Below, one piece after another: positions 5,711 to 8,013 of a stretch of 8,013 bases of DNA. The position numbers and the translations under genes were made by a program. The notes beneath the pieces were generated by a model that made no database searches, was not told the DNA's origin, and saw nothing but the letters and a program-made list of their open reading frames with translations. The DNA comes from an uncultured Collinsella sp. (lineage in GTDB: Bacteria; Actinomycetota; Coriobacteriia; Coriobacteriales; Coriobacteriaceae). Position 1 is the first letter of the stretch, and every line of letters starts with the position of its first letter. The stretch is taken from the NCBI GenBank assembly GCA_900554495.1, contig USHR01000078.1, forward strand, positions 1 through 8,013. Reading direction: 5' to 3'.

Positions 5711-5958
5711 CGCACGACCTCCCACATGTCGATCACCGTAAAGCCCTCGGTGGGAACGCCCGCCGCGGCGAGTTCGCCGCGCAGCAGCTCCTCATCGGCA
5801 GGCAACGCCTTCCACGCCAAACCGCAGCCGGCAGCGACCTCCCCGGGCACGGGAATCGTCCGCCCGGGAAGACCGCGCTCGATGCACAGGGACTCGCAAC
5901 CCATGGCGGCCGCCGTGGTGGGAAACGTGATGACAAGCGCCGGGCGCTTCTCCCTCAT
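5707..5958 (-). CDS. DUF3343 small protein, putative Se/S carrier
   Basis: 83 residues from the ATG at 5958, with GGAG (5967-5964) 5 nt upstream; the longer TTG start at 5973 has no site. The protein reads ALVITFPTTAAAMGCE near the N-terminus, then RTIPVPGEVAAGCGLAW, matching the 'iPvPr.iSs.CG.al' core of DUF3343, a family described in Pfam as a putative Se/S carrier. The cysteine in 'AGCGLAW' is the conserved candidate for holding a persulfide or selenide. It sits between yedF (19-nt gap) and the cysteine desulfurase (ATGA overlap), which suits a small shuttle between the two. No biochemical role is established that I know of. Confidence 0.85.
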   Translation of the reverse strand: MREKRPALVITFPTTAAAMGCESLCIERGLPGRTIPVPGEVAAGCGLAWKALPADEELLRGELAAAGVPTEGFTVIDMWEVVR

Positions 5959-5977
5959 GGCAACTCCAACCAATACG

Positions 5978-6604
5978 CTACGGGCGCACGACGCGCGCGG
6001 CCTGCTCCATCTTCTCCACGATCACGTACATGTTGGTGACCTCGCCCACCGCAAGCTGGTCTTTAATGCCATAGTGGTCGAGGCAGGTACCGCAGGTGAG
6101 AATCTCGACACCCTGCTCCGCCAAGCCCTTCAGGTCATCGAGCACCGGCGAGCCCTCGACGGTGAGCTTGGCACCGCCGTTGTAGAAAAGCATAGTCGCG
6201 GGCAGCTCCTCCTGCTGCGTCACGGCAAAGACAAACGCCTTCATGAGCTTGTGGCCCAGCTCGTCGTCGCCACGGCCCATGCAATCGGTGTAGACGGAAA
6301 TGACGAGTTTGCCCTTGCCGGCGCTGGCATCACAGAAGGCAGCGCCATCCTGCTCGGGATCGGCCACAGCAACGGTGCCAGAGGTCGCCACGGTCACGTG
6401 CCACTCGGCGTCCGAGATCTTCTCGACCGAGGCCGTGCAGCCCTTCTCCTGCGCCATCTTGGAGATGTTCTTGACGGCGGTCTCGTTGTCGACCGAGGTC
6501 ACGACTGTGCCCTCGCCATCGAGCTGCTTCAGGGCTCTGAGCGTCTTGACGACGGGCAGCGGGCAGGCATCGCCCATGGCATTGACTTCAATTTTGGTAG
6601 ACAT
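5978..6604 (-). CDS. yedF: Sulfurtransferase-like selenium metabolism protein YedF
   Basis: 208 residues from the ATG at 6604, with AAAGGA (6616-6611) 6 nt upstream. The N-terminal 75 residues are a TusA/SirA-like domain with the CPxP signature (GDACPLPVVKT, Cys 14), the persulfide-carrying cysteine of that family. The C-terminal part (about 98-205) is DsrE-like: KLVISVYTDCMGRGDDELG, then a helix LMKAFVFAVTQ, and VEILTCGTCLDHYGI with Cys 171 and Cys 174. This two-domain layout is that of the selenium-associated YedF family (TIGR03527), which co-occurs with selD. It probably relays selenium or sulfur between the desulfurase and SelD, though its exact reaction is unproven. A hairpin lies between selD and this gene. 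Confidence 0.92.
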   Translation of the reverse strand: MSTKIEVNAMGDACPLPVVKTLRALKQLDGEGTVVTSVDNETAVKNISKMAQEKGCTASVEKISDAEWHVTVATSGTVAVADPEQDGAAFCDASAGKGKLVISVYTDCMGRGDDELGHKLMKAFVFAVTQQEELPATMLFYNGGAKLTVEGSPVLDDLKGLAEQGVEILTCGTCLDHYGIKDQLAVGEVTNMYVIVEKMEQAARVVRP

Positions 6605-6623
6605 AGTTTTTCCTTTCAAAAGG

Positions 6624-6647
6624 GACCGCCCAGAACAGTAGGCGGTC
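6624..6647 (-). other. Intra-operon hairpin between selD and yedF
   Basis: GACCGCC (6624-6630) and GGCGGTC (6641-6647) form a 7-bp stem with a 10-nt loop on the minus-strand transcript, followed by CCTTTTG. The bases after the stem (CCTT-TTGA-AAGG, 6623-6612) can also pair and cover the yedF Shine-Dalgarno. It may be a partial terminator, a processing site or a brake on yedF translation. Confidence 0.5.
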
Positions 6648-6663
6648 GCATAAACGGTTTTCC

Positions 6664-7713
6664 TTAATGCACAACGCGAACGGCAGGACCGCCTGGTACC
6701 GGCTCGTACACGCGCCCGACGACGGCGGCGATACGTCCTTCGGCATGTAGACGGCTCGCAAGCTCATCCACATCGGCAGCAGGTGCCGCGATAAGCAGGC
6801 CACCAGACGTCTGCGGGTCGTACAGCGCGTCGAGCATGCCCGGCTCAAGGTCCTCGTCGGCCGTCACGCGCGGGCCAAAGAAGTCCTGGTTGCGGTAGGA
6901 GCCCGCGGGGATAATGCCCAAACGCGCCATGTCGAGCACCTGGTCAAAGAGTGGCACCGCCCCCGACGCAAGCTCAACTTGCACGCCCGAGCCCTCGGCC
7001 ATCTCGCATGCGTGCCCGATCAGACCAAAGCCCGTAATGTCGGTGCAGCCGTGAAGCTCAAGTCCCTCGGCCAGACGAATCGGAGCCTCGTTGAGGGTGC
7101 GCATCGAGTCAAACATGGCTGCGGCCTCGTCCTGCTCGATGAGCTCGCCCTTAATGGCCGTGGTGATGATGCCCGAGCCAACCGCCTTGGTCAGCAGTAA
7201 CGCATCGCCCACGCGCGCGCCGCTGTTGGCGAGCATGCGGTCGAGCGCGACAAACCCGCTCACGGACAGGCCGTACTTGGGCTCGTCGTCGTTGATGGTG
7301 TGACCGCCCGCGATGGAGCAACCCGCCTCGACACACTTGTCGGCGCCGCCCGCCAGAATCTGACCGGCAACCTCGATGCCCAGACAACTGGGTATGCAGA
7401 GTAGGTTCATGGCATGGCTCGGCCGCCCGCCCATGGCGTAGATGTCCGACAGCGAGTTGGCCGCGGCAATCTGGCCAAACAGAAACGGGTCGTCGACCAT
7501 CGGCGGGAAGAAGTCGATGGACTGCACAAGCCCCAGGTTCTCCCCTACGCGGAAGACGCTCGCATCGTCAGAGGTATCGAACCCCACGAGCAAGTTGTCG
7601 TTATGCACATTTGGCAAGTCGCCCAGAACCTGGGCGAGGGCTCCGGGAGCCAACTTAGCGGCTCAACCGCTCGCGGCAGTCATAGACGTAAGCTTAATCT
7701 GATCGTCAGCCAT
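6664..7713 (-). CDS. selD: Selenide, water dikinase SelD, selenocysteine-containing (in-frame TGA at codon 17)
   Basis: SelD makes selenophosphate, the selenium donor for selenocysteine and selenouridine, from selenide and ATP. The gene starts at ATG 7713 with AGGAGGT (7724-7718) 4 nt upstream, and reads MADDQIKLTSMTAASG, then TGA (7665-7663), then AAKLAPGALAQVL. Codon 17 is where E. coli SelD has catalytic Cys17, and Lys20 is also conserved. Reading the TGA as selenocysteine gives 349 residues, the normal length; a start after it would remove the active site and has no ribosome-binding site. Downstream motifs are typical: LLVGFDTSDDASVF (Asp near 50), SIDFFPPMVDDPF (Asp 67), SDIYAMGG (Asp 90), AGGHTI, CTDITGFGLIGH and DPQTSGGLLIA. 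The family is cytoplasmic and dimeric. The gene lies between the activase and yedF in one operon. Confidence 0.96.
7619..7665 (-). promoter_or_regulatory. Candidate bacterial SECIS element of selD
   Basis: Beginning 25 nt after the TGA (7665-7663), the message can form TCGCCCAG-GTT-CTGGGCGA (7637-7619), an 8-bp stem. Opening the top G-C pair gives the loop GGTTC, with the leading GG and U seen in the fdhF-type element bound by SelB. The loop starts about 33 nt after TGA, within the 16-37 nt range described for bacterial SECIS. A smaller hairpin GGCTC-CCG-GAGCC (7651-7639) lies between and could compete or stack. Confidence 0.7.
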
Positions 7714-7783
7714 CGATACCTCCTCTCATCGGTCAATCATTTTCTCCCAGTATACGCATGAATGCGAGCCTACGGCGGATGCA
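7714..7783 (-). promoter_or_regulatory. Gap upstream of selD with a possible promoter
   Basis: 70 bp separate the activase stop from selD. A -10-like TATACT lies at 7754-7749 within GCGTATACTGG, preceded by a CGCAT-GA-ATGCG dyad (7755-7766), but no -35 of quality is seen. No terminator follows the activase gene, so read-through into selD is likely as well. Confidence 0.3.
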
Positions 7784-8013
7784 TTAATTGAGCGCCTGTG
7801 CGCGAATCGCCGCGCCGATGGCACCGGCGAAGCGGGCCTGGGGCGAGGTGGTGACCGGCGACCCCAGCAGCGCCGCCAGCCGCTCCACAACGTAAGCGTT
7901 CTCGCACAAGCCTCCCGTCAGGTAGTACGGAGCACCCGTCGCCTGCCCGGCCATAGTGGCCACGCGCGAGACCACGCTGTCGATCACGCCACGCGCAATG
8001 TTCTCGCGCGGCT
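7784..8013 (-). CDS. Acyl-CoA dehydratase activase, BadF/HgdC/YjiL-type ATPase (C-terminal part, runs off right edge)
   Basis: Only the last 75 or so codons are present; the frame is open through 8013 and stops at TAA 7786-7784. The visible part reads PRENIARGVIDSVVSRV, then YYLTGGLCENAYVVERLAALLG and TTSPQARFAGAIGAAIRAQ. The 'GG..eN..vv..L...LG' and 'p......GAiGAAl.A' elements are the C-terminal signature of the ASKHA-fold activators of 2-hydroxyacyl-CoA dehydratases and related double-cubane cluster proteins. These ATPases carry a 4Fe-4S cluster and push electrons into the partner enzyme using ATP. The partner gene is not visible and may lie further right. The GTG at 7987 is internal, not a start, because the family alignment continues upstream of it. 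Confidence 0.88.
   Translation of the reverse strand, partial: PRENIARGVIDSVVSRVATMAGQATGAPYYLTGGLCENAYVVERLAALLGSPVTTSPQARFAGAIGAAIRAQALN

Noticed and set aside
4682..6667. A 661-codon open frame on the plus strand
   Set aside because: It lies antisense to the desulfurase, DUF3343 and yedF genes. Its His/Arg-rich, low-complexity translation is a typical shadow of GC-rich coding sequence, and no ribosome-binding site was seen.
6664..7653. SelD starting at the TTG at 7653, just after the TGA (329 residues)
   Set aside because: This would remove the catalytic residue and Lys20, has no ribosome-binding site, and ignores a well-placed Shine-Dalgarno and conserved N-terminus upstream. The TGA is read as selenocysteine rather than a stop, and the gene is not a pseudogene.
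7784..7987. A separate small gene starting at the GTG at 7987
   Set aside because: The frame stays open to the window edge and the upstream codons (PRENIARG) fit the activase family, so this is the tail of a longer gene.

Overview
The window looks like a high-GC, anaerobic gut actinobacterium of the class Coriobacteriia. Collinsella or a close relative is my best guess, from codon usage, tRNAs with encoded CCA ends and the gene content; this is inference, since no search was run. Almost everything is on the minus strand. The exception is a small toxin-antitoxin pair at 658-1450.

Left part (1-2816). The 5' end of a HydN/HycB-type 4Fe-4S electron carrier runs off the left edge. A roughly 400-bp AT-rich intergenic region follows, with a perfect 11-bp dyad (407-432) placed where an activator of that gene could bind. 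Next come a RelB/DinJ-like antitoxin and an overlapping PIN-domain toxin in which two of the usual catalytic acids are replaced. Beyond them is a convergent, lower-GC gene joining an AbiEi-like N-terminal region to a DUF559/Vsr-like nuclease-type C-terminus. This gene is bracketed by two copies of a ~70-bp near-perfect palindrome (1464-1534 and 2747-2816), which suggests a mobile or exchangeable defence cassette next to a tRNA locus.

Middle (2851-4503). A tRNA-Pro(TGG)/tRNA-Gly(TCC) pair has a near-consensus promoter (TTGCAC-N17-TATAAT) and a hairpin terminator. Upstream of it lies brnQ, a branched-chain amino-acid symporter.

Right part (4532-8013) is a selenium operon read right to left: the C-terminus of an HgdC/YjiL-type acyl-CoA dehydratase activase, then selD, yedF, a small DUF3343 (putative Se/S carrier) gene and a class-V cysteine desulfurase, ending at a strong intrinsic terminator. 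The main discovery is that selD is not truncated. An in-frame TGA at codon 17 lies exactly where E. coli SelD has its catalytic Cys17. A downstream hairpin fits the bacterial SECIS pattern, and a perfect Shine-Dalgarno precedes an ATG 16 codons upstream. SelD is therefore predicted to be a selenoprotein that makes the selenophosphate needed for its own synthesis. The desulfurase, DUF3343 and YedF proteins plausibly mobilise and carry Se or S to SelD. The HydN-like gene at the other end of the window would fit a Sec-dependent formate dehydrogenase nearby, but none is visible here.
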